Assembly (NCBI GenBank): GCA_003165465.1 | Contig: PLUM01000037.1 | Span: 19,809 to 83,808, forward strand | Reading direction: 5' to 3' | DNA: 64,000 nt | DNA from: Acidobacteriota bacterium | Lineage (GTDB): Bacteria; Acidobacteriota; Terriglobia; Acidiferrales; UBA7541 | Part shown: positions 47,937-57,353 of the stretch, one piece after another | How positions within the stretch are numbered: the stretch's first letter is position 1 | Layout of the letters: every line of letters begins with the position of its first letter | The notes under the pieces: model-generated | The model's input: the letters and a program-made list of their open reading frames with translations, nothing else | What the model was told of the DNA's origin: nothing | Databases searched by the model: none | Position numbers and translations under genes: made by a program

Positions 47937-48002
47937 CCTGGGAACGCCATTCTCCTGAATGGCGTCATGTAAAACGCCAATCGGGAGATTGGCGTTCCCA
48001 GG
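47937..48002. repeat. Palindromic repeat (CCTGGGAACGCCA ... TGGCGTTCCCAGG) between tyrS and zapA
   Basis: 13-bp outer inverted repeat with internal CCTGAATGGCG / CGCCAATCGGG segments. Confidence 0.85.
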
Positions 48003-48078
48003 GACAACCACTAGAGCTTGCCAGGAGCGGCGGAAGAGAACAAAATAGGCGCTTCGAGCCGGGAGATTGCAAAACAAA

Positions 48079-48369
48079 ATGTCGAATCGCGTGAAAGTCG
48101 AGATTTACGGCCAGAGCTACACGCTGGGCGGCGATCTGGACGAAGCCTACGTCCAGAAGCTGGCGCAGTACGTGAACGAGAAAATGATTGCCGCCGCCGA
48201 AGCAACGCAGACGGTGGATTCGGTGCGTGTCGCGGTGCTCGCGGCCATGGCGATTGCCGACGAACTCCATTCGCGCCAGCAGGAGACAGGCCAGCGGGAC
48301 GACGCGCTGCGCGCGCACGCCCGCCAATGCCTCACCATCGTCGAACGCGCCTTGAAGCAAACCGCGTAG
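48079..48369 (+). CDS. zapA: Cell division protein ZapA-like
   Basis: RVKVEIYGQSYTLGGDLDEAYVQKLAQYVNEKM...SVRVAVLAAMAIADEL. Confidence 0.88.
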   Translation: MSNRVKVEIYGQSYTLGGDLDEAYVQKLAQYVNEKMIAAAEATQTVDSVRVAVLAAMAIADELHSRQQETGQRDDALRAHARQCLTIVERALKQTA

Positions 48370-48452
48370 TCCGGAATTTTTCCAAAGAACTTCACATTCG
48401 CCGTATGGATGATTTTGTTTCCCGGATTAGAAAAGTGGAATGGATGCTTTTC

Positions 48453-48535
48453 AGTGGCACAGGCTTCAGCCTGTGTGGTTTTTGATTTGCGGCAGGCGAA
48501 AGTCAAAAGAACACAGGCTGAAGCCTGTGCTACTG
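48453..48535. repeat. Dispersed repeat family A, copy A5
   Basis: AGTGGCACAGGCTTCAGCCTGTGTGGTTTTTGATTTGCGGCAGGCGAAAGTCAAAAGAACACAGGCTGAAGCCTGTGCTACT. Confidence 0.95.
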
Positions 48536-48641
48536 AAACCCTTCATGCCTAGAGCCGCAATACGGCACAATCAACTGAAGTTCGAAAAAAATGAATTCGT
48601 GTTTATCGGTATGAATCCGTGGCTTCCCTCTCGCGGATTTT

Positions 48642-49523
48642 CTAGTGCGCGCCGGGTTCGGCGGCGGGGTGCATGCCGTGTTGCGGAACTTCGTGGACGC
48701 CGCGCGCGGGCGGTTCCGTATGAATGCGGTAAAAATGATCGAGCGGGCCGGGGCCCTTGCCGATGGAGAAACCTCTTTCGATGGCTTTGGTCACGTAGGC
48801 TTTGGCGAGCAGGACGGCTTCCTGCAGCGGGCGCCCGAAGGCGAGTTGCGCGGCAATTGCCGAGGCGAAGGTGCATCCCGAGCCGTGCGTGTTTTCGTTC
48901 TTGAGGTGATCGCCGCCGAAGCGGAGCACTTCCGTGCCGTCAAAGAGAACGTCGACGGCCTTCTCCATGTGGCCGCCCTTGACGACGACGGCGCGCGCGC
49001 CGCGCTCGACAATCTTGCGCGCCGCGGCTTCCATCGAGGCCGCATCCTTGATCGTAATGCCGGAAAGAATTTCGGCTTCGGCGATATTGGGGGTCACGAT
49101 CGTTGCGCGTTTCAGTAATTCCTCGCCGATATATTTGATTCCGCCGGCATCGACCAGATCGACTTCTCCGGAAGTGGATTTCATCACCGGATCGAGGACC
49201 ACATTCGCGACGTCGGCGCGATCCAGAAACTCGGCGACGACCACCGCGTTGCCGCGATGGCCCAGCATGCCGATTTTTATGGCGGAAATTTTGATGTCTT
49301 CGAGCAGCGTGTCCAATTGCGCGCGCAATTCCGAGGCCGGAGTGTCATGCACGGACTTTACGGCTTGCGTGGATTGCACGGTCAGCGCCGTGATGGCCGC
49401 GATGCCGTAGCAATTGTGCGCGGCGAACGTCTTGAGGTCGGCGGCAATGCCCGCGCCGGCGGAGGGATCGAAGCCGGCGATTGTCAGCACAATCGGCGGC
49501 GCTGTGTGAACATGATTGCTCAA
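48642..49523 (-). CDS. thiD: Hydroxymethylpyrimidine/phosphomethylpyrimidine kinase
   Basis: PIVLTIAGFDPSAGAGIAADLKTFAAHNCYG; DPVMKSTSG; TPNIAEAEILSG; HGSGCTFASAIAA. Confidence 0.93.
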   Translation of the reverse strand: MSNHVHTAPPIVLTIAGFDPSAGAGIAADLKTFAAHNCYGIAAITALTVQSTQAVKSVHDTPASELRAQLDTLLEDIKISAIKIGMLGHRGNAVVVAEFLDRADVANVVLDPVMKSTSGEVDLVDAGGIKYIGEELLKRATIVTPNIAEAEILSGITIKDAASMEAAARKIVERGARAVVVKGGHMEKAVDVLFDGTEVLRFGGDHLKNENTHGSGCTFASAIAAQLAFGRPLQEAVLLAKAYVTKAIERGFSIGKGPGPLDHFYRIHTEPPARGVHEVPQHGMHPAAEPGAH

Positions 49524-49938
49524 TTTCGCGCGTCCTTCCGCGGCAAAATTCGCCCATAGAAACGTGGACCGGCTGCGAAAAAATCTCGCGCGAGCCGGCA
49601 AGTCGAAATGTACGCGCGCGTCCGCCCGCGCGCAACATATTTCTTTGCGCGCGCAAGCGATTCTGGAAATCCTCGGTCGCGTCCGTGGCGAGCGGGGAAG
49701 AAGTTTGCAAAGTGAATCGGGCATTTCCCGTTCGTGGAAACTTTTTTGGAGGCGCGATTTCCAAAAGCGGTCTTGTTCTCCGGCGCTGAGACCGTGATAC
49801 GCTATTCTTTTCCGAGACGGAGCACGAAGGGTCGCCGCGTTTGCATGTGTTGGCGCTCGGGCGTTACAGTACCGGGGTTGCAATTGGATCGAGCGGGCTG
49901 GGGACAACGCAGATCCCTCGCCAGGTCATGAGGAGGCA

Positions 49939-50427
49939 GTGATGATTCCTGATCGAAAATCACAACGCTATTTGTTCTCCGCGGCGGGGCTGGTGGCGCT
50001 CGCGGCGTTCGTCTCGCTCGTCTCGCTGGGATCGGCCAAAGCCACCAATCTGAATCCGGCGGCGCTGCTCTACAAATTGCCGGCTCAAATTAATTGGGTG
50101 GAACAGCCGAACGGCGCGAGCCAGGCGGTTGTCGCCGGAGATCTCTCGAAGCCGGGCCTGTACGTGGAGCTTGTGAGGTGGCACGCGCATCACTTCAGCC
50201 GTCCGCATTTCCATCCGAACGACAGATTCATCATGGTCCTCTCCGGAACGTGGTGGGTCGGGACGGGCGCGAAGTACGATCTCGACAACACCGTGCCGCT
50301 GCCGGCAGGCAGTTTCGTCACGCATTTCGGAAAACAGATTCACTATGACGGCGCGAAGGACGAAGATACCGTGTTGGAAATTGTGGGCGAAGGGCCGGGA
50401 ACGTCCACTCCCGCGGAAGTGAAGTAG
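49939..50427 (+). CDS. Exported cupin-domain protein
   Basis: N-terminal hydrophobic segment; HAHHFSRPHFHPNDRFIMVLSGTWWVGTG and PAGSFVTHFGKQIHYDGAKD. Confidence 0.85.
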   Translation: MMIPDRKSQRYLFSAAGLVALAAFVSLVSLGSAKATNLNPAALLYKLPAQINWVEQPNGASQAVVAGDLSKPGLYVELVRWHAHHFSRPHFHPNDRFIMVLSGTWWVGTGAKYDLDNTVPLPAGSFVTHFGKQIHYDGAKDEDTVLEIVGEGPGTSTPAEVK

Positions 50428-50479
50428 ATTTTTCCTGGCGCGCACGCGCTGGATTTAGAATTTTCAGGACTCCATAACG

Positions 50480-51328
50480 ATGGCATGGTTTAAGCGAGAA
50501 AAAAAACGAATCGACCAGCCCACGCCGCCCGACGAGCGCCGCGTGAAGACCGAGGGGCTGTGGACCAAGTGCGAGAAGTGCCGGACGACGGTCTGGAAGA
50601 AAGATCTGGACGCCAACTGGCGCATCTGCCCGAAGTGCCAGCACCATTTCCGGTTGAGCGCAACGCAACGCCTGGAACTGCTGCTCGATTCGCGCTGGGT
50701 GGAGTACGACGCCGCGCTCGCGTCGAGCGATCCTCTGCACTTCACGGACACGCGACCCTACGCCACGCGCCTGAAAGAAGCGCGCCGCAAGCTGGGCAAG
50801 TCCGACGCCGTCATGACCGTGGAAGGCCTGATCGGCGGGCGTCCGGTGATTTGCTGCTCGATGGAGTTCGCGTTTATCGGCGGCTCGATGGGCGCGGTGG
50901 TGGGCGAAAAAGTGACGCGCGCGGTGGAAATGGCCATCGCCAGGAAGTTTCCGCTCGTCATCGTTTCCTCGTCCGGCGGCGCGCGCATGATGGAGGGCAC
51001 GATCAGCCTGATGCAGCTCGCCAAGGTTTCGGCGGCTCTCGCGCGCCTCGATGAAGTCCGCCTCCCGTTCATTTCGGTTTTGACCGACCCGACCACCGGC
51101 GGCGTCACCGCGAGCTACGCCATGCTGGGCGACATCAACATTGCCGAGCCGGGTGCGCTGATCGGATTTGCCGGGCCGCGCGTGATCGAGCAGACCATGC
51201 GTCAGAAACTTCCCGCGGGATTTCAAACCTCGGAATTTCTGCTGGAGCACGGATTTCTCGACGCCGTGGTGCATCGCAAGGATTTGAAAGCCTACATTTC
51301 GTCCGCGCTCGATTTTTTCCTGGCATAA
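50480..51328 (+). CDS. accD: Acetyl-CoA carboxylase carboxyltransferase subunit beta
   Basis: CEKCRTTVWKKDLDANWRICPKCQHHF zinc finger; SSGGARMMEGTISLMQLAK. Confidence 0.96.
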   Translation: MAWFKREKKRIDQPTPPDERRVKTEGLWTKCEKCRTTVWKKDLDANWRICPKCQHHFRLSATQRLELLLDSRWVEYDAALASSDPLHFTDTRPYATRLKEARRKLGKSDAVMTVEGLIGGRPVICCSMEFAFIGGSMGAVVGEKVTRAVEMAIARKFPLVIVSSSGGARMMEGTISLMQLAKVSAALARLDEVRLPFISVLTDPTTGGVTASYAMLGDINIAEPGALIGFAGPRVIEQTMRQKLPAGFQTSEFLLEHGFLDAVVHRKDLKAYISSALDFFLA

Positions 51329-51332
51329 ACGC

Positions 51333-52679
51333 ATGACCTACGATGAATCGGTCCAGTATCTCCTCAGCCTGGGGCGGGAACTCGCCTCTCCCCAGCAGGC
51401 CAGCGCCACAAAATTCGATCTGAAAAATAGTACCGCCCTGTGCGAGCACCTCGGGCAGCCGCAGCGCGCGTTTCAGTCCGTGCACGTGGCCGGCACAAAT
51501 GGAAAAGGCTCCACGTCGGCGATGCTCGATTCGATTTTGCGCGAGGCGGGCATGCGCACCGGGCTGTACACATCGCCGCACCTTGAACGCATCAACGAAC
51601 GCATTCGCCTCGACGGCAAGGATATTTCGGACGAGGAGTTTGCGGCCGCGTTCACGCGTGTCCGCGAAGCGATCGAGGAGTTGCTTGCCAGCGGATGCCT
51701 CGCCGCGCACCCCACGTTTTTTGAGTGCGTCACGGCGATGGCTTTCGTGTACTTCGCGCAAGCGGGCGCGGAAATTGCCGTGTGCGAAACCGGCATGGGC
51801 GGGCGTCTGGACGCGACCAACATTCTGCTGCCGGAAGTTGCGGTCATCACGCAGATCGATCTCGACCACGAAAATTACCTCGGCCACTCGATCGAGGAAA
51901 TCGCGGGGGAAAAGGCGGGGATCATCAAGCCGGGCGCGCGCGTGGTCAGCGCCGCCGAGCATCTGATTGCCCGCGTAGTGATCCGCCGCCGCTGCGCGGA
52001 GCAAGCGGCGTTTCTCGTGGAAATCGAGAACGCTTTTTTCCTCGAAGACGTGACCTCTCGCGACGGCTGCTTTTCGTTCACCGCGATTTCCCACGATTCC
52101 GGCGCGCGCGTCCCAGTCGCTCTGCGGCTGCCCGGGCGGTTTCAGGTGCGCAACGCGCTCACGGCCCTGGCCGCCGCGCGCATGTTGGCAGAGCGCGGCG
52201 CGCCCATCGACGACGAGGCCATCGCGCGCGGTTTTGCGGCGGCAACCTGGCCCGGCCGCCTCGAACGCATCGGCGCCCGAGCTGAAAACCGCCCTGAAAT
52301 ATACGTGGATGGCACGCACAATCCCGCCGGCGCGCGCGAAATTGCCGTTTTCTGGGACCAGTTTCTCGCGGGGCGAAACATTTACCTGATCTACGGAGCC
52401 ATGCGCGACAAGGCCGTCGACGAAATTGCCGGCCTCCTTTTCCCGCGCGCCTCCGCCGTGATTCTCACCACTCCATTGCAGCCTCGCGCCATCTCCGCCG
52501 CGCTCCTGGCCGAGATGACGGCCCATCATGCACGCCACGCCGAAGTCATTCCTGACCCCTCGCAAGCCTTGGCGCGCGCCCTCGAACTCGCCGCTCCCGA
52601 GGACGTGATCTTCATTACCGGATCGCTCTATCTCGTAGGAGAGTTGCGCCGGGAGTGGATGTCCCGCAAGGGCGGGTAG
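51333..52679 (+). CDS. folC: Bifunctional folylpolyglutamate synthase/dihydrofolate synthase
   Basis: VHVAGTNGKGSTSAMLDSILREAGMRTGLYTSPHL; ICETGMGGRLDATN-type motif. Confidence 0.95.
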   Translation: MTYDESVQYLLSLGRELASPQQASATKFDLKNSTALCEHLGQPQRAFQSVHVAGTNGKGSTSAMLDSILREAGMRTGLYTSPHLERINERIRLDGKDISDEEFAAAFTRVREAIEELLASGCLAAHPTFFECVTAMAFVYFAQAGAEIAVCETGMGGRLDATNILLPEVAVITQIDLDHENYLGHSIEEIAGEKAGIIKPGARVVSAAEHLIARVVIRRRCAEQAAFLVEIENAFFLEDVTSRDGCFSFTAISHDSGARVPVALRLPGRFQVRNALTALAAARMLAERGAPIDDEAIARGFAAATWPGRLERIGARAENRPEIYVDGTHNPAGAREIAVFWDQFLAGRNIYLIYGAMRDKAVDEIAGLLFPRASAVILTTPLQPRAISAALLAEMTAHHARHAEVIPDPSQALARALELAAPEDVIFITGSLYLVGELRREWMSRKGG

Positions 52680-52804
52680 CCGGTTTCTAAGTCCTACATA
52701 TCTAGCCGGAGTGAGTGGCCGCAATCAAATTGTGTGCGGAACGGGAAAAACTCTGCTAAACTAACGACTTTGTTTAACTTTGTGGGAATGGATGAGGAGT
52801 TGTC

Positions 52805-52996
52805 ATGGCTATGAGATGTGTGCTTTGCGGCAAGGGGCCGTCGTTCGGAAACGTCATCAGTCACGCGAACAACACCCGCCGCCGCCGCTGGAATCCAAAT
52901 CTGCAACGCGTTCGCGCCGTGGTCGAAGGCGTGCGCAAGCAAATTCGTGTCTGCACGTCCTGCATTCGGTCCGGCCGCGTCATAAAAGCAGCCTAA
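52805..52996 (+). CDS. rpmB: 50S ribosomal protein L28
   Basis: MAMRCVLCGKGPSFGNVISHANNTRRRRWNPNLQRV; GAGGAG ribosome-binding site. Confidence 0.96.
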   Translation: MAMRCVLCGKGPSFGNVISHANNTRRRRWNPNLQRVRAVVEGVRKQIRVCTSCIRSGRVIKAA

Positions 52997-53076
52997 CGGG
53001 CGCTTTTCCGCATCGAAACATCGTTTCGGGGGCTCTCTCCCTAGAGAGTCCTCACCCGGCATGATAAGGAGACAGC

Positions 53077-54159
53077 GTGACGATACGTGGGCGGGTATGG
53101 ATTGTGCTGGCCGCGGCCTTGGCGGTCGTGTCTGGATGCAAGCAAGCGTCGCGGCCGGACGAAGGCGTGTGGGCCCTGGTGGACGGGACGCCGATTACGC
53201 GCGTCGAGGTCGACAAGTATTACCACACGCAATTGAACCCGGACGCGCCCGAGCCCTCGCAGGACGAGGCGCTGTCGCTCAAGCTGAATATTCTGGATCA
53301 ACTGGTCAACAACCACATCCTTCTGGAGAAGGCCAAGAAGCTGGGCCTGCAGGCCGCCGATGGCGAGGTTGAGGACAAGTTCACCGAATTTAAAAGCCCC
53401 TATACCGAGGACGCGTTTCAACGCCAGTTGAAAGCGCGCGGCTACACGGTCGACGATTTGCGGGCTGACATCCGGCAGCAGCTTTCCATTCAAAAAGTGA
53501 TCAATCACGAAGTGGTGGCCAAGATCGCCGTTTCGGATCAGGACGTGCAGGATTTTTATAAGCAAAACCGCGCGCAATTCAACGTGACCGAGCCGCAATA
53601 CCGGATCGCGCAGATCGTGATCACCCCGCACAAGGATCCGGGACTGCGCAACCGCAAGAACGACGACGCGACCACCGATGCCGAGGCCCGGCGCAAGGCC
53701 GCGGCGCTCGAGCAGCAACTCAGCACGGGCGCGGACTTCTCGGCAGTGGCGATGGATTATTCCGAGGATCCGGCGTCGGCCGGGTCGGGCGGAGATCTCG
53801 GCTACGTGCCGGAATCGTCGCTATCGCAGAGCGATCCCATGCTGAAAAAGACCGTGTTGTCGCTCAAGCCCGGACAGATCAGCGGCGTCATCGTCCTGCG
53901 AGATTCCTACCGCATCCTGAAACTCGTGGCCAAGGAAGCGCCCGGGCAGCGCGACCTCAACGATCCGTCCGTGCAGCAATCGATTCGCGATAACATCCAC
54001 AACCGCAAGGAACAGTTGCTGCGCGCCGCGTACCTGGCCATCGCGCGCAACGACGCAAAAATCACCAACTATCTCGCTCAGCAAGTCGTCGAATCGGCCG
54101 GGAAACTCCCCGTGGTCGTCACGCCCAAGGCGACGGGCGACGCTTCTTTCGGAAAATAG
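53077..54159 (+). CDS. Peptidyl-prolyl cis-trans isomerase (SurA/PpiC type), likely lipoprotein
   Basis: Lipobox-like AALAVVSGC; SurA_N-type LVDGTPITRVEVDKYY; rotamase LSTGADFSAVAMDYSEDPASAGSGGDLGYVPESSL. Confidence 0.9.
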   Translation: MTIRGRVWIVLAAALAVVSGCKQASRPDEGVWALVDGTPITRVEVDKYYHTQLNPDAPEPSQDEALSLKLNILDQLVNNHILLEKAKKLGLQAADGEVEDKFTEFKSPYTEDAFQRQLKARGYTVDDLRADIRQQLSIQKVINHEVVAKIAVSDQDVQDFYKQNRAQFNVTEPQYRIAQIVITPHKDPGLRNRKNDDATTDAEARRKAAALEQQLSTGADFSAVAMDYSEDPASAGSGGDLGYVPESSLSQSDPMLKKTVLSLKPGQISGVIVLRDSYRILKLVAKEAPGQRDLNDPSVQQSIRDNIHNRKEQLLRAAYLAIARNDAKITNYLAQQVVESAGKLPVVVTPKATGDASFGK

Positions 54160-54182
54160 TTCGCGCGGGATATCGAGTGTGC

Positions 54183-54265
54183 GGTGGCACAGGCTTCAAG
54201 CCTGTGTGGTTTTGATTTGTGGCAAGCTAAAGTCAAAAGAACACAGGCTGAAGCCTGTGCTACTC
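54183..54265. repeat. Dispersed repeat family A, copy A6
   Basis: GGTGGCACAGGCTTCAAGCCTGTGTGGTTTTGATTTGTGGCAAGCTAAAGTCAAAAGAACACAGGCTGAAGCCTGTGCTACT. Confidence 0.95.
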
Positions 54266-54353
54266 AAACCCTTCATTCCCTATACCGTATTGAGGCACAA
54301 TCAACTGACTTTGGCAGTTGCCCACAAGATCTAAAGCCCGTCCTGCCTGCGCG

Positions 54354-54908
54354 CTACACGCGCTGGACGTAGCGCGCTTCCGACGTATCCACTCTTACTT
54401 TATCGCCGGTGTTGACGAATGGCGGCACCTGGATCATGAGACCCGTTTCGAGCTTCGCCGCCTTCATCACCGCGCTGGCGGTGGCTTTCTGCACGGTCGG
54501 CTCGGTATCGACGACGGTGAGGTCCATCGTGTCCGGGATGACCACGCCGATCGCCTTACCTTCGTAAAATTCCAGCTTCACCGTGGTATTCGGAATCAGG
54601 TAGTACACCGCTTCGCCAAGGATGTCCTCGCCGAGATGAAACTGCTCGTACGTTTCCGAGTTCATGAAGTGGTAGCCCTCGCCATCCGAGTACAGATATT
54701 CGTGCTCAATTTCGTCGAAGATGGCGCGTTCGATGTCGACTTCCGCGCGGAACCGGTAGTCGATGATCGAGCCGGTGCGCAGGTTGCGCATCTTCGTGAC
54801 CATGGCGGCGCGCTTGTTGCCGGGAGTACGGTGCTCGACGCTGTGCACCGTAAACAGCTCGCCTTCGTGGCGGATGGTCATTCCCGGACGCAGTTGTGTT
54901 GCTCGCAT
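54354..54908 (-). CDS. efp: Elongation factor P
   Basis: MRATQLRPGMTIRHEGELFTVHSVEHRTPGNKRAAMVTKMRNLRTG...SDGEGYHFMNSETYEQ...EARYVQRV. Confidence 0.95.
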   Translation of the reverse strand: MRATQLRPGMTIRHEGELFTVHSVEHRTPGNKRAAMVTKMRNLRTGSIIDYRFRAEVDIERAIFDEIEHEYLYSDGEGYHFMNSETYEQFHLGEDILGEAVYYLIPNTTVKLEFYEGKAIGVVIPDTMDLTVVDTEPTVQKATASAVMKAAKLETGLMIQVPPFVNTGDKVRVDTSEARYVQRV

Positions 54909-55060
54909 TCTATTTGCTCCTGATGCCTACGGGGTCTCGCGGCAGGCGGTGATCATCGGCTGCGATTTCGCTTTGCGCAGTGGGGGCGGCTTTGGAATTG
55001 CCGGAACAAAATGCGCCGCCCACCAAACAACAATTATAGACGCCGGGCGGAGGCCCGGTC

Positions 55061-55110
55061 AATGAATGCAGGGGAATGCAGGGGAATGCAAGGGAATGCA
55101 AGAGAACGTA
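55061..55110. repeat. 10-bp tandem repeat (GGGAATGCAR)n
   Basis: AATGAATGCA GGGGAATGCA GGGGAATGCA AGGGAATGCA AGAGAACGTA. Confidence 0.85.
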
Positions 55111-55226
55111 CGGCCGGGGGAAAGCGCGACGCGCTGAGCGCGGCTGGACCGGGAGGGACTGGGTGTGGATCGCGCTCCGGTTGGAGTACAATCTTTCCCG
55201 GCTCAATAACGACGCAAGGAGGAAAA

Positions 55227-55469
55227 ATGGCGGAACCGACATACGACGAACTCAAGGCGCGCTTGGAGGAACTGGAAAAGAAAGGGGCGCGGCGAACCGG
55301 CGAATTGGATTTCAAAGTAGGCGAAAAAGGCGGGGTGAGTGTTTACGGGCTGGGACGATTTCCGGTCACATTGTATTACGAGCAGTGGAACCGGCTGCTG
55401 GAAGCGGCGCCAAGATTGCACGCGTTCCTCGAGGAAAACAAGAGCAAGCTGAAGCTGAGAGAACCATAA
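55227..55469 (+). CDS. Small protein, unknown function
   Basis: MAEPTYDELKARLEELEKKGARRTGELDFKVGEKGGVSVYGLGRFPVTLYYEQWNRLLEAAPRLHAFLEENKSKL; AGGAGG ribosome-binding site. Confidence 0.75.
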   Translation: MAEPTYDELKARLEELEKKGARRTGELDFKVGEKGGVSVYGLGRFPVTLYYEQWNRLLEAAPRLHAFLEENKSKLKLREP

Positions 55470-55545
55470 GCGCCCCGGCGCAGGTTTCCACGCGGCCCGC
55501 GGAAATGCGGCGTAATAAGTTGCGAAAAAAGCCGGGCAGACCTTC

Positions 55546-55630
55546 TGTCATTCCGAGCGAAGCAAGGAATCTCTCTTTCTTTTCTTGGGCGTAGAGCGAA
55601 GAGAGATTCCTCGCTTCGCTCGGAATGACA
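55546..55630. repeat. Dispersed hairpin family C, copy C1
   Basis: TGTCATTCCGAGCGAAGCAAGGAATCTCTCTTTC...AGAGAGATTCCTCGCTTCGCTCGGAATGACA. Confidence 0.95.
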
Positions 55631-55807
55631 GGATTAGTTTTTTTTCGGCAACCTGGCAAGCCGCGCCCCACAGCAACCAATTCTCCGTGCCCCTCCGCAT
55701 TTCTCCGTGTCCTCTGTGTTAAGCCTTGGGAATTCACCACAGAGGACACAGAGAGCGCAGAGAAGCTCCTTCAAATAACGGTCAGCCGATCTTCCATCTA
55801 CGGGCAT

Positions 55808-57199
55808 CTACGGGCGCGGCTTCTCGCGTTCAACTCTTCCATCCGCCATGATTTTTTCGATTTCGTCGACCGAGCGCGGCAGGCGCGCGGTGAGCAGTTT
55901 GTAGCCGGTGGGCGTGATGAGCACGTCGTCTTCGATGCGCACGCCCAGATTTTCCTCGGGAATATAAATCCCCGGCTCGATGGTGATGACCATGCCCGGT
56001 TCGAGCGGCCGGGCGGGGCCGCTCGGATCGTGCACGTCCAGCCCTACGTGGTGGCTGAGGCCGTGAATGTAGTACTGGCCCAGCGAGCGGCCCTCCTTGT
56101 CCTTGCCGTGCGAATCGATATAGTCCATCGCAATTTTCTGTAGGCTCGCGGGACCCTGGCCGCCGATGGTCATGCCCGGCTTGAGCGCCGCGAGGGCGGC
56201 GTTCTGCGCGCCGAGAACAATTTCGTAAATTTCGCGCTGGCGAGCGGTAAATTTTCCATTGGCGGGAATCGTGCGCGTGATGTCGGAAGCGTAGCCGGCA
56301 TACTGGCCGGCGACGTCGAGCAGCACAATATCTCCGTCCTCGATCCGGCGGTCGAGCTTGTCGTAATGCAGCACGGTCGAGTTGATGCCCGTTCCGACAA
56401 TCGGCGAATACGCTTCGGTCTCGCAGCCTGCATAGGCGTGAACCTCCACCATTTTGGCCGCCACCTGATATTCGTACAGGCCCGGGCGCATCATTTTCAT
56501 GGCCGCGAAATGCGCGTCAATCGAGGGATCGACGGCCTTCTGCATCAGCGCCAGCTCGCCCGGCGTTTTGATGGCGCGCAGCGTGCCCACGGCCGAGGAA
56601 ACGTCTTTAAGCGAAGCCTGCGGCGTCGCGTCCTTCACCCATTTGGACCAGTTCGCGGCGTGTGGGAACCCTTCGTCATGCGGGCCGGGCAGTTCGGTAT
56701 AAATCTCGGGATAATTTTTGGCGAGCGCGGCGAGCGTGTCGTGCAGATTTGAGAACGTTTCAACGCGCGCGAAGCCCGTCTTTTCGCGTATGCCCGGATC
56801 GTCCGGGCCGATGCGCGGGCCATTCCATTTTTCCTTGGCCGGATCGCGCGGGGGAAGATACAGAATCTCACGCGAGCCGCTCCAGCCATTTTTTTCCGCC
56901 GATTCGGGCACGAGCAAGAGCGCCGCGCCTTCCTCGTTATGCCCCGTGAGGTAATAGAAATTTTCCTCCTGCATGAACACGTAGGAGGGATTCGCTTCCT
57001 CGTGGCCCGTGTAGCCGAAAAGCACGATGGGCGCGTCGATCGCGGCGGAGAGCCTGGCGCGCCGCTCGCCAAACACGCTCAGCGGCTCGCGCTCCCAGGC
57101 CCTCAGCATCGGGGCCATGCACGCCGCCAGCAGGAGAAGGGAAAACGCGCCGCGCAGGATTGAGTTTCGTTTCTTCATCAAGTCACCTCGGACAAACAT
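55808..57199 (-). CDS. pepP: Xaa-Pro aminopeptidase (M24B), exported
   Basis: Signal peptide; M24 ligands in DIVLLDVAGQYAGYASDITRTIP and HGLSHHVGLDVHDP, ITIEPGIYIP. Confidence 0.92.
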   Translation of the reverse strand: MFVRGDLMKKRNSILRGAFSLLLLAACMAPMLRAWEREPLSVFGERRARLSAAIDAPIVLFGYTGHEEANPSYVFMQEENFYYLTGHNEEGAALLLVPESAEKNGWSGSREILYLPPRDPAKEKWNGPRIGPDDPGIREKTGFARVETFSNLHDTLAALAKNYPEIYTELPGPHDEGFPHAANWSKWVKDATPQASLKDVSSAVGTLRAIKTPGELALMQKAVDPSIDAHFAAMKMMRPGLYEYQVAAKMVEVHAYAGCETEAYSPIVGTGINSTVLHYDKLDRRIEDGDIVLLDVAGQYAGYASDITRTIPANGKFTARQREIYEIVLGAQNAALAALKPGMTIGGQGPASLQKIAMDYIDSHGKDKEGRSLGQYYIHGLSHHVGLDVHDPSGPARPLEPGMVITIEPGIYIPEENLGVRIEDDVLITPTGYKLLTARLPRSVDEIEKIMADGRVEREKPRP

Positions 57200-57271
57200 T
57201 TCATCAAGAACATATCACGACACAAAATGAAATTAGCCTCGTTTGTTCACGAGATGGGCGCTTCTGTTTTT

Positions 57272-57353
57272 AGTAGCGCGGGCTTCAGCCTGTGTTCTTT
57301 TGAATTTAGCTTGCCATAAATCAAAACCACACAGGCTGAAGCCTGTGCTACTA
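57272..57353. repeat. Dispersed repeat family A, copy A7 (contains stop codon of the GT39-like gene)
   Basis: AGTAGCGCGGGCTTCAGCCTGTGTTCTTTTGAATTTAGCTTGCCATAAATCAAAACCACACAGGCTGAAGCCTGTGCTACT. Confidence 0.9.

Noticed and set aside
48370-48640. 6S RNA downstream of zapA
   Set aside because: This location is common for ssrS in some bacteria, but the segment here is mostly family A repeat A5 and no long open-bubble hairpin was recognised.
51135-52724. 529-aa minus-strand ORF
   Set aside because: Antisense to accD 3' end and folC; no family signal.
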